Below, in pieces: positions 1-10,364 of a stretch of DNA of 64,000 nt. Origin of the DNA: Phlebopus portentosus. Taxonomy: Eukaryota > Basidiomycota > Agaricomycetes > Boletales > Boletinellaceae. How positions within the stretch are numbered: the first letter of the stretch is position 1; each line of letters opens with the position of its first letter. Both the position numbers and the translations under genes were made by a program. The notes under the pieces are model-generated. The model was not told the DNA's origin. It was given only the letters and a program-made list of their open reading frames with translations, and did not search any database. Where the stretch lies: positions 992,001-1,056,000 of the forward strand of contig JAYXKI010000017.1 of assembly GCA_037892935.1 (NCBI GenBank), read 5' to 3'.

Positions 1-419
1 GGCTTTTAATAGGATCATGCGAACCATCCGAAAGGTCTCCTGAGAGCCATATCGAGGAATCCTGGCGTTACTTTTGGCAGTTGGAATTCACGATCATCAG
101 CAAGTGTTTCAGTGACTGCTGGCATGACCTCTCCGAAAGATGGACAGCTTCATCTCCGGGTTGTTTCTTGGCCCTGGACAAGTATGCTGTAAGCCTCCCT
201 CATGATCGTGGTTGGAGGAATCTTCGCGGCAACGACCGCGGCAAGAAATCACATAATCAGGCTCTTACTTCAGCAGCATACACGCATCGTCTTCAGATCG
301 ATGTTTGTTTGATTCAGCTGTTGTGTAAAACAAATACATTCGTGCTTATTTCCACCTCGCCTTCTTTCCACCGAATACACCGACTGATCAGCTGTCGCTC
401 GACGTCCGACAAGCATGAA
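1..419. other. No recognisable gene
   Basis: I see only short open stretches. One minus-strand run near 160-260 reads like protein (AAVVAAKIPPTTIMREAYSI) but has no start, splice partner or family I recognise. It could be the end of a gene that begins elsewhere. Confidence 0.3.
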
Positions 420-812
420 TCAGGTCGTGGAGTGCACGCCTTCATGGGGAGGACGCTACCACGACCATGACAACACATGTCAGCTCAGTGCTCTTTGCAA
501 ATTCATATCGTGGACCCACCTCCTTAATGTCCAGAACAAGGGCCAGAGCATCGAACTCAGCATCTGTGGGTCTCTTCTTTCCCGTGCAGACTGGTAAAGT
601 GACAATAAGCGGACATCCGTCAGTCTCATCCTCACACCACCAAATATGAACAGGGCGAGAAGGGCAAGACAGAAAGAGCAGAAAGGCGGGATCTACGCAC
701 CATCGATAACATGCTGCTCCGGTTCACCCAGAGCGGATGCGATCTGCGCATAGGACAAACCCTTCTTATCTTTAGCAGCAGCAAGGGCAGAGCAAGTCGG
801 ATTAGGCGCCAT
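420..812 (-). CDS. Small protein resembling the N-terminal domain of cyanase
   Basis: Three exons (812-701, 590-520, 455-420) give 72 aa. The protein starts MAPNPTCSALAAAKDKKGLS and continues YAQIASALGEPEQHVID, then CTGKKRPTDAEFDALALVLD. This is the pattern of the N-terminal helical domain of cyanate hydratase (an xxKKGLSxxxIAxxLG helix-turn-helix-like fold followed by RPTxxEFxxLAxxLxI). The protein stops after HEGVHSTT. The catalytic C-terminal half of cyanase (Arg, Glu and Ser of the active site, the GDGIMSAI region) is absent, and I did not find it downstream in any frame. Exon phases agree (1, then 0). It is either a stand-alone fungal paralogue or a truncated gene. Cyanate-degrading activity is unlikely. 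The start is the first ATG of the open frame. Confidence 0.6.
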
Positions 813-1111
813 GATGGGTAGTCAACTTCAAGTGTGGTAGTAGAGAAGGTCGTCTTGACAAGAGATGAATGGATTTATATAGCGGCTGTATTTATTGTAT
901 GTTCTCCCAGCCCCTATGCTAATCGCATGATCATGATAGGCGACTCTCGGAATAGACCCTTTTCTTTTTCACTTAATTGTACACGCTGATTTAAATCTCT
1001 CCTGATAATTACTCTTCAGATCCGTAGATTGCCTTGAGTTGCACGTTGGGAAAGAACATTTATCGGAAGGTCTTATGTACTGTAGATCAAATTTCCCGCA
1101 TATTTATTATA

Positions 1112-1904
1112 CAGTTATGGACCGGTCCTTGAAACACCACCAGTCCTTGAAACACCCCTTTTGTAACTCAACCACAAAACATCTCTATGACATAAGAAGT
1201 GTTTTTATGGACTGTAAACCCCATAATATACTGTCAGAAAAAAAATTGTGCATTTCCATAGTGTAGTTGTGGCAATATAGCTTAGATACTGCTTTTTGGT
1301 AGTGATCTGCACCTTCTTAAAAACATTCTGTCCAATTATTTGAGATGTATCTTATTGGTGTACAAAACAAAAAATACAGGAGTTATTTATCTATGAAAGG
1401 TACGTCTGTGTGAATTTTCATGTAGAAATACTGAGTGATTATTTGTAAATAAATTCAGGATGTCTCTGAGACAAGTCTTGAAGATGATCTGCACGATTTG
1501 CAAAAGTCACATGACTGACTTGCCAAGCAAATATAGACTTCAATCTTCAAACACAGGCTCGACTTTCACAAAGTATGGCATCATATTAGGTTGAGACTCT
1601 CAAAAGAGACCAAGGATGAATCAGAACTAATTAAAATGCTAAATATCAGATGGAGAGACACAGAACTCGAAGTCTACTAAGCGTGGGAAAGTGGTGTTTC
1701 AAGGAGTGGTGTTACAAGAATTCGGACTGAAATGATGAATTGGATATAATAATTTTTCCACTCAATATTTCTGCTTGAGATTTTGTGTAGACAATCAATG
1801 TAGATGCTGTTATCATCTGGTATTTTTTATTTGAGATAATATTTTGTAAAATCAATAGAAAAGCAGAATCAAAATGTACTGTTTCAAGGACTGGTCCATG
1901 ACTG
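1112..1904. mobile_element. Non-autonomous mariner/pogo-like element (MITE-like)
   Basis: The left end reads CAGTTATGGACCGGTCCTTG and the right end, reverse-complemented, reads CAGTCATGGACCAGTCCTTG. The match continues through AAACA (23 of the first 25 positions). Both ends are flanked by TA (1110-1111 and 1905-1906), and both start with CAGT. These are the hallmarks of Tc1/mariner/pogo insertion: TA target duplication and CAGT termini. The motif GTCCTTGAAACACC occurs twice in the left end, and a related inverted copy lies at about 1692-1715. The 793-bp body is AT-rich and has no open frame long enough for a transposase, so it would depend on an enzyme encoded elsewhere. Confidence 0.7.
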
Positions 1905-2196
1905 TATAAGGGGAAGCACCCGGACAAGCACATTCGACCCGAATGATATATGGATAACAAAACAACGATAATGCTGCGAAAAATAGGGATTTGAACCATC
2001 TGGGTCCTCATGAATCGCTGAATGGATTTATTGCGACGTAAGTAGTATAATGCAGTAAGTTATGAGATGGTGAGAACACGAGTCGAAAGAGGGAGACCGA
2101 TCTGCGCAAGTGATCGACGGTCCTTGTTTGGTCATCTGCAAGCAACAACAAAAGTCTTCGTCCGTTCGTCATCAAGACCATCCAGCACACCACAAA

Positions 2197-2909
2197 ATGG
2201 TGAGCTTTTCATGTCAAATTTGTGTCGTCTGTCGGTATCGGTATGGATTGGGGAGAGAAGAACTTGCTAGCTGAACTAGGAGATGTCAGATTGGGATGGA
2301 TTGGTCGAGTGATGACCGGATGGAGAGGCACAGCGACAAACTACCCGTACATCCACCATTCCCAATCATCCATGCACTAACCTCTTTCCACAGGCACCAA
2401 AGAAAGGAAAAGTCACCAAAGAAGAAACGACCGTGCAGCTCGGTCCGCAAGTCGCAGAGGGCGAGCTCGTCTTCGGGGTAGCGCACATCTACGCCTCCTT
2501 CAACGACACCTTCGTGCATGTCACCGACCTCTCAGGGCGCGAGACCATCTCGCGCGTCACGGGCGGCATGAAGGTCAAAGCTGACCGTGACGAGTCCTCG
2601 CCCTACGCGGCGATGTTGGCGGCGCAAGACGTGGCGACGCGGTGCCGTGAGGTCGGCATTACGGCGCTGCATATCAAGCTCCGCGCGACGGGTGGGACGG
2701 GCACCAAGTCTCCTGGCCCCGGTGCGCAGAGCGCGTTGCGTGCGCTTGCTCGTGCTGGCATGCGTATTGGACGCATTGAAGACGTCACGCCTGTTCCGTC
2801 CGATTCTACCAGGCACAAGGTGGGTTGCACTTTCCTCTCCTGTTCTATTCCCTCAGTTTGCTAACTTCTGTACTTCATTTAGGGTGGTCGTCGTGGTCGT
2901 CGTCTGTAA
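2197..2909 (+). CDS. RPS14: 40S ribosomal protein uS11 (S14)
   Basis: Three exons (2197-2199, 2394-2819, 2883-2909) give 151 aa, the length of animal RPS14. Diagnostic stretches are [36 protein letters not shown], the [20 protein letters not shown] loop and the basic tail [10 protein letters not shown]. The protein sits in the head/platform of the small subunit, contacts rRNA near the E site and is essential. The first exon is just the ATG codon: the first intron begins directly after the start codon, as is common in fungal ribosomal protein genes. The second intron falls just before the basic tail. GC content is higher than in the neighbours, as expected for a highly expressed gene. Confidence 0.97.
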
Positions 2910-3237
2910 TATCTCGCCCTCCAAAATCCCTCGTTGCCACACGTTTCAGACCCAAGCCCTATATCAATGTCTCGTTATGTTGTGCAAAGCCATTCCAATC
3001 AATATGTCGCTTTCCGACACGCAGCACGTTTCTTGCACTTAGCAAGGGCCTGTCCCGTGGTCGTGATCCTCCGTTTACAATTATGCGTGAATCTACATTT
3101 ATTAAGGGTATCACAACTATAGGTAAACAGATTCTGAAGGTGCAGTCTGATGCCAAAGGCCCAACGGAAACTGACAGAAGAAATGTCCAAGGAAATTACG
3201 AGACCGTATTCTACGTGTAAAAGAAACAAATCAGCGA

Positions 3238-5767
3238 CTAGAAAGCAGCCCCGCATTCTCTCAAGAAGTCTATATCTTCTGTCGTGTATGGTACTGTCTT
3301 GCCTCGTCCTTCTCTAGCGGTGACTTCGCCATGTGGCACCAGCAGGTCTTCAGAACGATCTCTTCTTGCGAGGTCACGGAAGGTAGAACGCAGCTTCACC
3401 ACCGCATCTGCCCGAGCAGGCAATAGATGCCGCACAAGCGTGGACTTCGAGATCCTACTCCGAGCCCTTTCGTCTCGTTGCGTCTCGCGGGCATTTTCGA
3501 TGCTTTCGACGTCTACCTCGGTGCCCGCAGTTGTGAGAGCATCCTTTGAAAATGTTTGGAGGGACTTTGCAATGAAAGGGTTGATCGGAGGTGGAGGCGT
3601 CGTCAGATACGGTCTCAGTTCATCCTCTGTAACCTCGTTGCGACACGGGAAGAGGAACGCACGTAAGATTGCAAGTGTTGCTCGAACCCGTTTATACCTG
3701 ATATAGTTTGCTGATATTAAATTGTCAGTCCGACAGTCAAGTGTGAGATAGACTTGTGATGCAACGTACTATCAATAATCCTTGCATGCCAGACTATGAG
3801 CAACCACGCAACACCAAAAGCACCGATCCAATCTCCCAATCCCCCAAGTCTCGACCAACTGGAATGTACGAAGGTCATTGCAGAATCTACAACTCCCATA
3901 CACTTCTCAGCAATCTCTTCTAGAGACTCGCTCCCATGTAAGGGAAGCACATTCGACATTGCCCCTACTGCCATCCCAAAACAGGACTTTAGGGCCTTGG
4001 TAGCTGCTTTCCCTATCGCATGTAGGAAGGCCTTGCCACTCCTAGTCTGCACAAGCACAAATCCTGCTGAGAACGTTCCAAGAACCCGTCCAAGTCCACC
4101 GAATATAGCTTTGTACTGTGCACGTGCTTCCTCTTCTGCACCAGCAAAAGTTCGAGAGGTGAGCAAAGCAAGGGCATACGACGGTGTATGGGCTAGATGC
4201 GTTGGTAGTGATAAGAGCAGTGGTAGAGCAAGCGAGGGAAGACCAGTTGCTAGCTTGACCAAGGATGATGTGGAAAGCGATTTGCGAGATGGTTCGATAC
4301 AACCAGGGTGATTTGAAATCGAGCCATTCTGCCGTGTTGCTGGTAGTGGAACGTGATCGAGAGCGGCGTGCGTGAGATCAGTGTGATAGAGGAGTGCATG
4401 ATAGCGCAACAGCGATCCCTTGAGCTCCGCGATCTCAATCGTCGGGTGCTCAAAAATAACAACGATACTAGAGGAGAAAGCTCATTATAAGCTCCGAAGA
4501 CACTTGAAAGACAGACGCACGTTTTTGATACTTTTACAAACTCCTTTAGAGGCAGATCCTGCTCGTTTGGCCAAAGGATCGCTCGAGAAGTCTTTACCGC
4601 GTACAACGTTTCCCTGAGGAAGCGTCCGTCTGGTTTCTTAAGCGACTTAATTCAGGACTACTCACCAGTTTCCTGTGTTTATTGTCAAGTCAAGCATCCT
4701 TTTTTCAATCTCTTCTGTCAGCCTCCGCACAGCTTCCTGAAACGCGCTGCCCTCATTCGGTCTGGAATCGACGTTAGATAAGAGACAGTGGTCGACGAAC
4801 GGTCGTAAATCAATAGGTCTTCCATATCTTTATTCATGATCTGTCAGACAAGCGCCTGCGCGAAGTGGAAGGATAATTGTACTTCACGTATACCCGGCTC
4901 CTATAGCGCGATTTATCCGTGTAGACTATTGCAACGGGAACCACATTGATGGAAGTCACCGAGTCCCATGAATCTACTATCGCACCATATCCACGACGGT
5001 TGCCCATCCATCGGGTATATCCAAGTACAGCGCGCGCTGCGCCTTCTTTAACTTGCACGATACGCGGCAGTGTATACGATGTTCCTTCTGGAAACACGCC
5101 TAGTACTCCGCCACCTGCTTTGGTTAGTTCTTTGTAAGTAGCATCGAACAAGGCCTGTTGACCATTTGGTCCTCGACGCGAACTGGAGTCCAATGCCGTT
5201 GCAAACCCATTGCTGAAACCATTCTGGGAACCAGCCTTTACATTATCTTCCACTTCTTTTGGCCGAGGAACCCGAGCGACTGGTATCGACCCTGCAGACT
5301 TGAGTATAAACCGCGAGACAGGATTCCTGAAAAGAGATGCCTTTGTCCAATAGGCAATAATTCGTCGGTGCGGGACCGTTGCAGCTGAGTAACACCTGGT
5401 GAGGCTACGAATGTCAGTCTCATTATGTGAAGCTACTCACATAACGTGGCGATGTCTATTATCTCGTTATGGTGGCACGGCGTCCTAAGAAAATTAGGCC
5501 GGGTCAGCATGTGACTTTTGTGTTGAGATAAGGATGACTCAACAGTATTAGAGCTCCTTCGCTTTCCACATTCTCGACTCCCTCGACGCATACCTCAGAG
5601 AAGAATCCTGAAAGAGCGCAATCCGAAATCAAGCGCAAGATGCGATAGACCAGCTTCAGCTCATGAGGAGCTTTCGAAGAAGCTTTGCAATTTGTTCGAG
5701 AGGATGCATCTCTGTCCAACGTGTCGTGATTTGAACAGCCTAGCACACCCTGGCTTGAGGTCGGCAT
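3238..5767 (-). CDS. Glycerol-3-phosphate / DHAP O-acyltransferase (SCT1/GPT2 family)
   Basis: Seven exons (5767-5544, 5484-5441, 5384-4883, 4827-4666, 4613-4521, 4467-3770, 3710-3238) give 731 aa with consistent phases. The acyltransferase domain is at the N-terminus. Motif I is HHNEIID (HX4D catalytic pair), followed by the SAGSIPVAR block, motif III FPEGTSY (substrate binding) and motif IV NVVPVAIVYT. The C-terminal half has hydrophobic segments (for example around LPSLALPLLLSLP and WIGAFGVAWLLIVWHA), so the enzyme should sit in the ER membrane. The family acylates the sn-1 position of glycerol-3-phosphate or dihydroxyacetone phosphate, the first step of phospholipid and triacylglycerol synthesis. 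The first 35 or so residues are not conserved, so the true start could differ. An imperfect 20-bp direct repeat lies just upstream (5777-5815). Confidence 0.92.
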
Positions 5768-6274
5768 GGTTCGATTGTGCTAAAGATGCCTCGTTTGTGC
5801 TAAAGATGCCTCGATTGGCAACTGAGCAGATGGTTCCTACTCTTGCGGTGCACCTACTCCTGAGTGTAGTTTGACAAGAAACAAAACGCCGGCAGGTGCC
5901 TCTAGTAACAACGGCATCAAAGGTAAAGCTTCGGGAGGAGAGATCATCCCTGATGGAAGTCAATCGTTCTTGAGTTGGTGGGAATTTGAGAAGACAAACG
6001 TGGGGTTTAATCCGATTACCTAATGTTTGTCGGCTCACCCTTGCCAGTCAGTCAAGCAACGTAAACCAGCCATTTCGGTTCGTTCGCCCACTCACACTCT
6101 TTTCTCAGATGCTGATATCTGGAGGCTTTGCACAATAGATTTTACTCAGAAGCATGCAACATGTCGAAATTTGGACAACTTTCCGGGTCCTGCCTTCAAA
6201 AAAATGGACCCGAGTTTTCCTGCCCTATCGGCTTTGACCCCACATTGACCCTTCTCTGGTTGATACATCCGGAG
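5768..6274. other. Promoter-side spacer, no gene seen
   Basis: This stretch separates the acyltransferase (minus) from the first copy of the small-gene array (plus), so the two are divergently transcribed. It holds an imperfect direct repeat around TGCTAAAGATGCCTCG at 5777-5815. No protein-like frame was recognised. Confidence 0.4.
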
Positions 6275-6696
6275 ATGGTCATCTTCTCGCCCGCGGAATT
6301 TGCTTCAAAAGAAAGGAAGAGATAAACGAGCTCAAGAAAAGTAAGTATCGCATTTAATTTAGGAGGTGTTCAGCGTCATTTGACAACTCTTGATCTGATA
6401 ACCACCCAGAAATAAGAGAGACGGATGGACAGCTCTTGAGTCTAAAAGTCGAACTCGATGAATATGCGTGCTTTGTGTTGAAAAGTTAGCTCGTATCTGT
6501 CGTGTGATGATGGGAAGTGATTTATGCAGCGAAATGACTTACAGTAAAGTGGAAGCGTCCAGAAAAAGGCTATGACCCTAGGGACTACGAAAGGACGATT
6601 GTCTTGGGTCGTTGCGACTGCACCGAGAACGAATTTAAAGAAGAAATTGTGCAGACAACGGAAGAGTGGGAATTGGGGCACAGTTTCACAGTTTAG
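6275..6696 (+). pseudogene. Array copy A of unrecognised small gene family, probably frameshifted
   Basis: This copy is built like copies B and D: a short first exon ending in AAGAAAA|GTAAG (6275-6340), a second exon of exactly 75 nt (6410-6484) and a last exon of 152 nt (6545-6696). Exon 2 encodes KIRETDGQLLSLKVELDEYA and exon 3 ends in WELGHSFTV. Exon 1 from the ATG at 6275 is 66 nt instead of 61, so its reading frame does not join exon 2: it runs MVIFSPAEFASKERKR-stop, while the family motif EEINELKK continues in a different frame. Either the gene carries an indel near 6318 or it uses another, unseen first exon. Function unknown. Confidence 0.5.
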
Positions 6697-7275
6697 CATA
6701 AAGATCAATTAGAAGCAACTGGCAGCGGAGGTAATTCGCGCAGATTGCAACAGAGGTCTCCTTTGAAGTTGTCGTACATACGCAAGTGTTTTGTTTATGC
6801 ACCCATGTTTGCTAATGAAATATTGTGTAAAGCAACCAGGACATGCTTGGTTTACCAACCAAGGTCTTGACCGGCAACGATGGTTTCTACCGTTGGGATG
6901 CGATGTCCTATTAGGACAAATCATGGAGAACAGAAGAGTCAACGGAAGAACTTAGTAGCAACGGCGCCGAAGATTGTCGGTGGTGCTCAACTTTCTACGT
7001 GGCGGGACCCTCTAAGGACATTACGCTGCTTTCCTAATCGAATCATGTATGAACTGAACATTGCTTAGCCTCAGGTTGGCATTAATTTTGCTCGGGAGGC
7101 GCTCAAAGAAGAAAGCGAAGAATATACTGTAACTTTGCACTTTATACGCCTACTGAGCTTTGACCAGCATTCCAGTTGTTACTGCTATTAAGTTCCTTGG
7201 AAAAAGAATCGCAGTTATCAGCTAGCTTACCTTCGCGCTTATTACTGAGCCTTCTTTATATTTGATACCACCAGG

Positions 7276-7677
7276 ATGTTTCAAGCTACGAATTTCGCTA
7301 AAAATTTTAGGACAGAGATCGACGACCTCAAGAAAAGTAAGCATTCACAATTTCTTATCAAAAAGCCTTTGGCATTTTTCAAAGGTACTGATTCTCATGA
7401 CTACACAGAAATAACAGATACGGAGGGATTCACAGCAGATCTAAAAATCGAAGTTGATAATGCTAGACAGGTCGTGCTGAAAGGTGAGAAGATTCCGTTG
7501 CATACACTAAAAATGATGCGTAATGGTACCCAACGGCTTACAGTAAACAAGAAAGGAGATGAGAAATTCCAGAAAAGTATTATCTTAGGAAAGGCTTCGG
7601 ACAACGATGAACATTTCAAAGGTGCTATCGGAAAAGTAAACGGCGACTGGTCATCGAAACACAGTTTCAAGCTTTAG
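7276..7677 (+). CDS. Array copy B of unrecognised small gene family
   Basis: Exons 7276-7336 (61 nt), 7409-7483 (75 nt) and 7544-7677 give 89 aa. The protein starts MFQATNFAKNFRTEIDDLKK, continues with ITDTEGFTADLKIEVDNA, and ends HFKGAIGKVNGDWSSKHSFKL. It is charged and soluble with no signal peptide or membrane segment. The plan is a short helical N-terminus, a strand-rich LKIEVDNARQVVLK core and a DW-containing C-terminus shared with its neighbours. Both introns are phase 1. Unlike those of the sister copies, both are multiples of three (72 and 60 nt) and free of stops, so the unspliced 402-nt frame is also open (133 aa). No known domain recognised. Confidence 0.6.
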   Translation: MFQATNFAKNFRTEIDDLKKSKHSQFLIKKPLAFFKGTDSHDYTEITDTEGFTADLKIEVDNARQVVLKGEKIPLHTLKMMRNGTQRLTVNKKGDEKFQKSIILGKASDNDEHFKGAIGKVNGDWSSKHSFKL

Positions 7678-7977
7678 TGCAAGGATCGAATAGAAGGCCT
7701 GTAACAGAAGGTAGAGATGAATTATGTAGATTGCGAGAGACAGTCTTGTTGTATACGTGTGTTATTTCACATCAAAATGAGCATCGCCTATTCATTAGAG
7801 CACTGTACAACAGATGTCCAGACCTGGTATACAAATGTTGAATTTCAAGCAACGTGCTTACTTCCGCTTCTTCCATTTTGAGCTATCTCCCGTAAAGCTT
7901 CCCCACATATCCCTGTACAATCTCAAGTGAGGTAGATTAGAATGACCTGAGATCCCTTCTTTTACTTTGGGATCGAG

Positions 7978-8238
7978 ATAGAAAAAAAGGGACAAACTTC
8001 CAGTGGAAATAAAACTCGAAGTCAATCGATCTAGGCAAGTCGTGATCAAAGGTGAGCATATCGGTCATAAGATTCAGAAATAAGTGATCTACTCAAATGG
8101 TCCATAGTTGAGAAGGGCTTGCAGAAAGGCCAGGACACTGCGAGGACGCAAAGAAAATTCATAGTGAGAGAAGCTCATCACACCGACGAACAAGTGAAAG
8201 ACTTCATTGCAGGCGCAATCATCGATTGGCAGTCGTGA
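7978..8238 (+). pseudogene. Array copy C, 5'-truncated and frameshifted
   Basis: An exon-2 equivalent (about 7978-8051) encodes LPVEIKLEVNRSRQVVIK, the same core as copy B. It is 74 nt rather than 75, and the frame is lost near a run of seven A at 7982-7988. The exon-3 equivalent (8108-8238) is open and encodes VEKGLQKGQDTARTQRKF through FIAGAIIDWQS. No first exon with an ATG is visible upstream. It is best read as a decayed duplicate. Confidence 0.5.
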
Positions 8239-8543
8239 TGTGCATTCAATGTTAAGAGCACAGACTAAGCGAAAGATTACTCTAGCAATAGAGCTAGATC
8301 GAATGACTTGCTATAAAATTAGTCTTTGCCATATACAAGTGTCATAGTTTTGCTTCGATGTTTGCTGATGGAATACTTCAATGAGCAAAGACTGCGCATG
8401 GGTATTGCAACTTGCTGTCGGCAAAGTAAGTATTATATAAGTGCTGGACCTTTCCGTTGGACTACTGAGCAAGGATACCCAGAAATCCATTAGCTTGAAA
8501 AGACAGATCACCCCCGCGGGAGCGATTGATTTGAAGAACCGGA

Positions 8544-8962
8544 ATGCCATCGGCGCCAGAATTGACCAGAAAGCTCGGCAAGGATGTTGAAAGCCTAAGA
8601 AAAAGTAATTCGAATGATATCTTCCCAGTATCAAATGACCTGCTGACGCGCATTTTCCTCTCGCTTCCAGAGATACAAGAGACAGATGGTATCGCCCCTT
8701 CTCTGAAGCTGGAGATAAACGAGAAAAGAGAGGTCATCCTGAAAAGTAAGTTCAGTCACGAGAATATTGATTACAGAAACTCGTTCATGATCGAGCGAAC
8801 CAATACATAGTAAAACATGGAGCCGGTAATGATCCCAACAGAATAAGATGCAAGTACGTGCTAGCAAACAGTGACGAAAGCGACGGAGAAGCACGAGACA
8901 AACTCCACATTTTGACCGATGATTGGGCGAGCCATCATAGGTTCCGGAAGACGGCCGAATAG
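8544..8962 (+). CDS. Array copy D of unrecognised small gene family
   Basis: Exons 8544-8604 (61 nt), 8671-8745 (75 nt) and 8811-8962 (152 nt) give 95 aa with a complete frame. The protein starts MPSAPELTRKLGKDVESLRK, continues with IQETDGIAPSLKLEINEKRE, and has ILTDDWASHHRFRKTAE at the end. The intron positions, phase 1 at both junctions, and the first two exon lengths match copy B exactly. The third exon has the same length as that of copy A. Introns here contain stops, so splicing is required. Soluble, unknown function. Confidence 0.6.
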
Positions 8963-10364
8963 GTCACAGGATGAAATGTCGTCTTAGCATCGACTAGCAG
9001 CTCTTCACAGTATTGCGTGTAGCCGAGACGAATACAAAAGACGGCTTCACTTACTACCTTATAGTTGAGACGTAGAGACCAGATCTTGAAATGAAGACAA
9101 TTATGTTTGAGCGTCGGAGAGAACAGATTTAGACCGAATCAGGGATACAAAAAGAAAAAGAACGAACAGTGGTCTATCTATGTAGATCAGACGGACAATG
9201 AAGAGCCGCACGCTAGGTTACTTCGTCTCAAATGTCCGGTGGCATCCAAAACATATGGCAATTGCTCTGTCCCTCCCTGGTGGATGTCAGCCAAGTACCA
9301 CAGATAGCGCAGAAGAAAGGGAGCACTGATCGCAGAAGAAAGTCTTATTTATTCCAGTACACTAAGATTGATAGCGATGCATCAGATAGGCAGACTTTCT
9401 CCAGTATTTACGGCATGGATAAAGCTGTCTTCCCCGAATTATACCAGTCAAAAGAGTACCTAATGGGAGCAGCTCGGCTCAGCTGAGGGAGCGGTAGAAG
9501 CAAAATTATAGCTTTGGTTGACGTGAGAAGGCGGCAGAGGTGAATTCTCTCAAATATAGAGAACGAGGGTTACTTCTAATTACCTAAGTATCGTCCAGAT
9601 TCTGGGAGGACCTTGAGAGTAGAATACCTTCTCCGAGTCCTTGGTACTCAGAGCGAGCAGCGTGGCGTGGACAGCTCCGGACGACGAGCAGGTAAGTATA
9701 AGTAGTCGGCCAACAATTCTGACGGACTCGGAGAACGCAAGAGTAAGCGGGTCACGGGACCGGAGAGAGACGGAGAAGTGTGTGTGGTGTGGTCATGTCT
9801 TGCTCATTCTCCTGCGCGCCAACGGTAACGGTGCAGGTAGATTCTGCCTTCGCTCGACAAAACTCATGGAAGTGGCATTTGTTGTGCAAGTAATTGTCAG
9901 AGAGTGTATCAATCCCTTATCGACTTCTATCGAATGGCTTGCTGGCATCCTTGGTGGGCGCTTGTTTCCATTGGTTCCCATGCGAACATCCAGTACTCTT
10001 GGGTGTTTCTGTTCAACAAGTTCCTTTTTCTCGACATCAAGGGGCGGTACTTATGAGACCAGATTAGTCCCGAGATCTGCCATACATACAAGTAAATATG
10101 TAAATATAAATATATCCGGGCAAACACTCTTAGCCGATCAACGTCCAAACCTACTCTGCCGATACAGGTTTCCCCGCAAGCTCGTGGGACCAAATATTCT
10201 CCACTCTCCCGCCGCGATCCCCTTTTCCTCCTTAAGCCAAACTCTCGTCTCTCCTATCCTTTTTGCTTCTGCTCGCTGTCTCCTCTCGGGCTCTGAGGGG
10301 TCGCCCTAACATCCTTCACTACCGGCACACTAAGTTGCATAAACCTGAATTTACGTTGATTGGG
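8963..10364. other. Spacer with a possible fifth array remnant and an inverted repeat
   Basis: At about 9130-9290 the plus strand reads YKKKKNEQWSIYVDQTDNEE, weakly like exon 3 of the upstream array, but no gene can be assembled. An inverted repeat TTCTCCGAGTCC / GGACTCGGAGAA sits at about 9629-9741. From 10,190 on the sequence is the pyrimidine-rich promoter side of the DUF6534 gene. Confidence 0.35.

Noticed and set aside
1039..1266. Open frame inside the left part of the mariner-like element as a possible transposase remnant
   Set aside because: It starts outside the element, crosses the inverted repeat and has no DDE/D or helix-turn-helix features.
3796..4311. A 171-codon plus-strand open frame
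   Set aside because: It lies entirely antisense to a long, well-supported exon of the acyltransferase.
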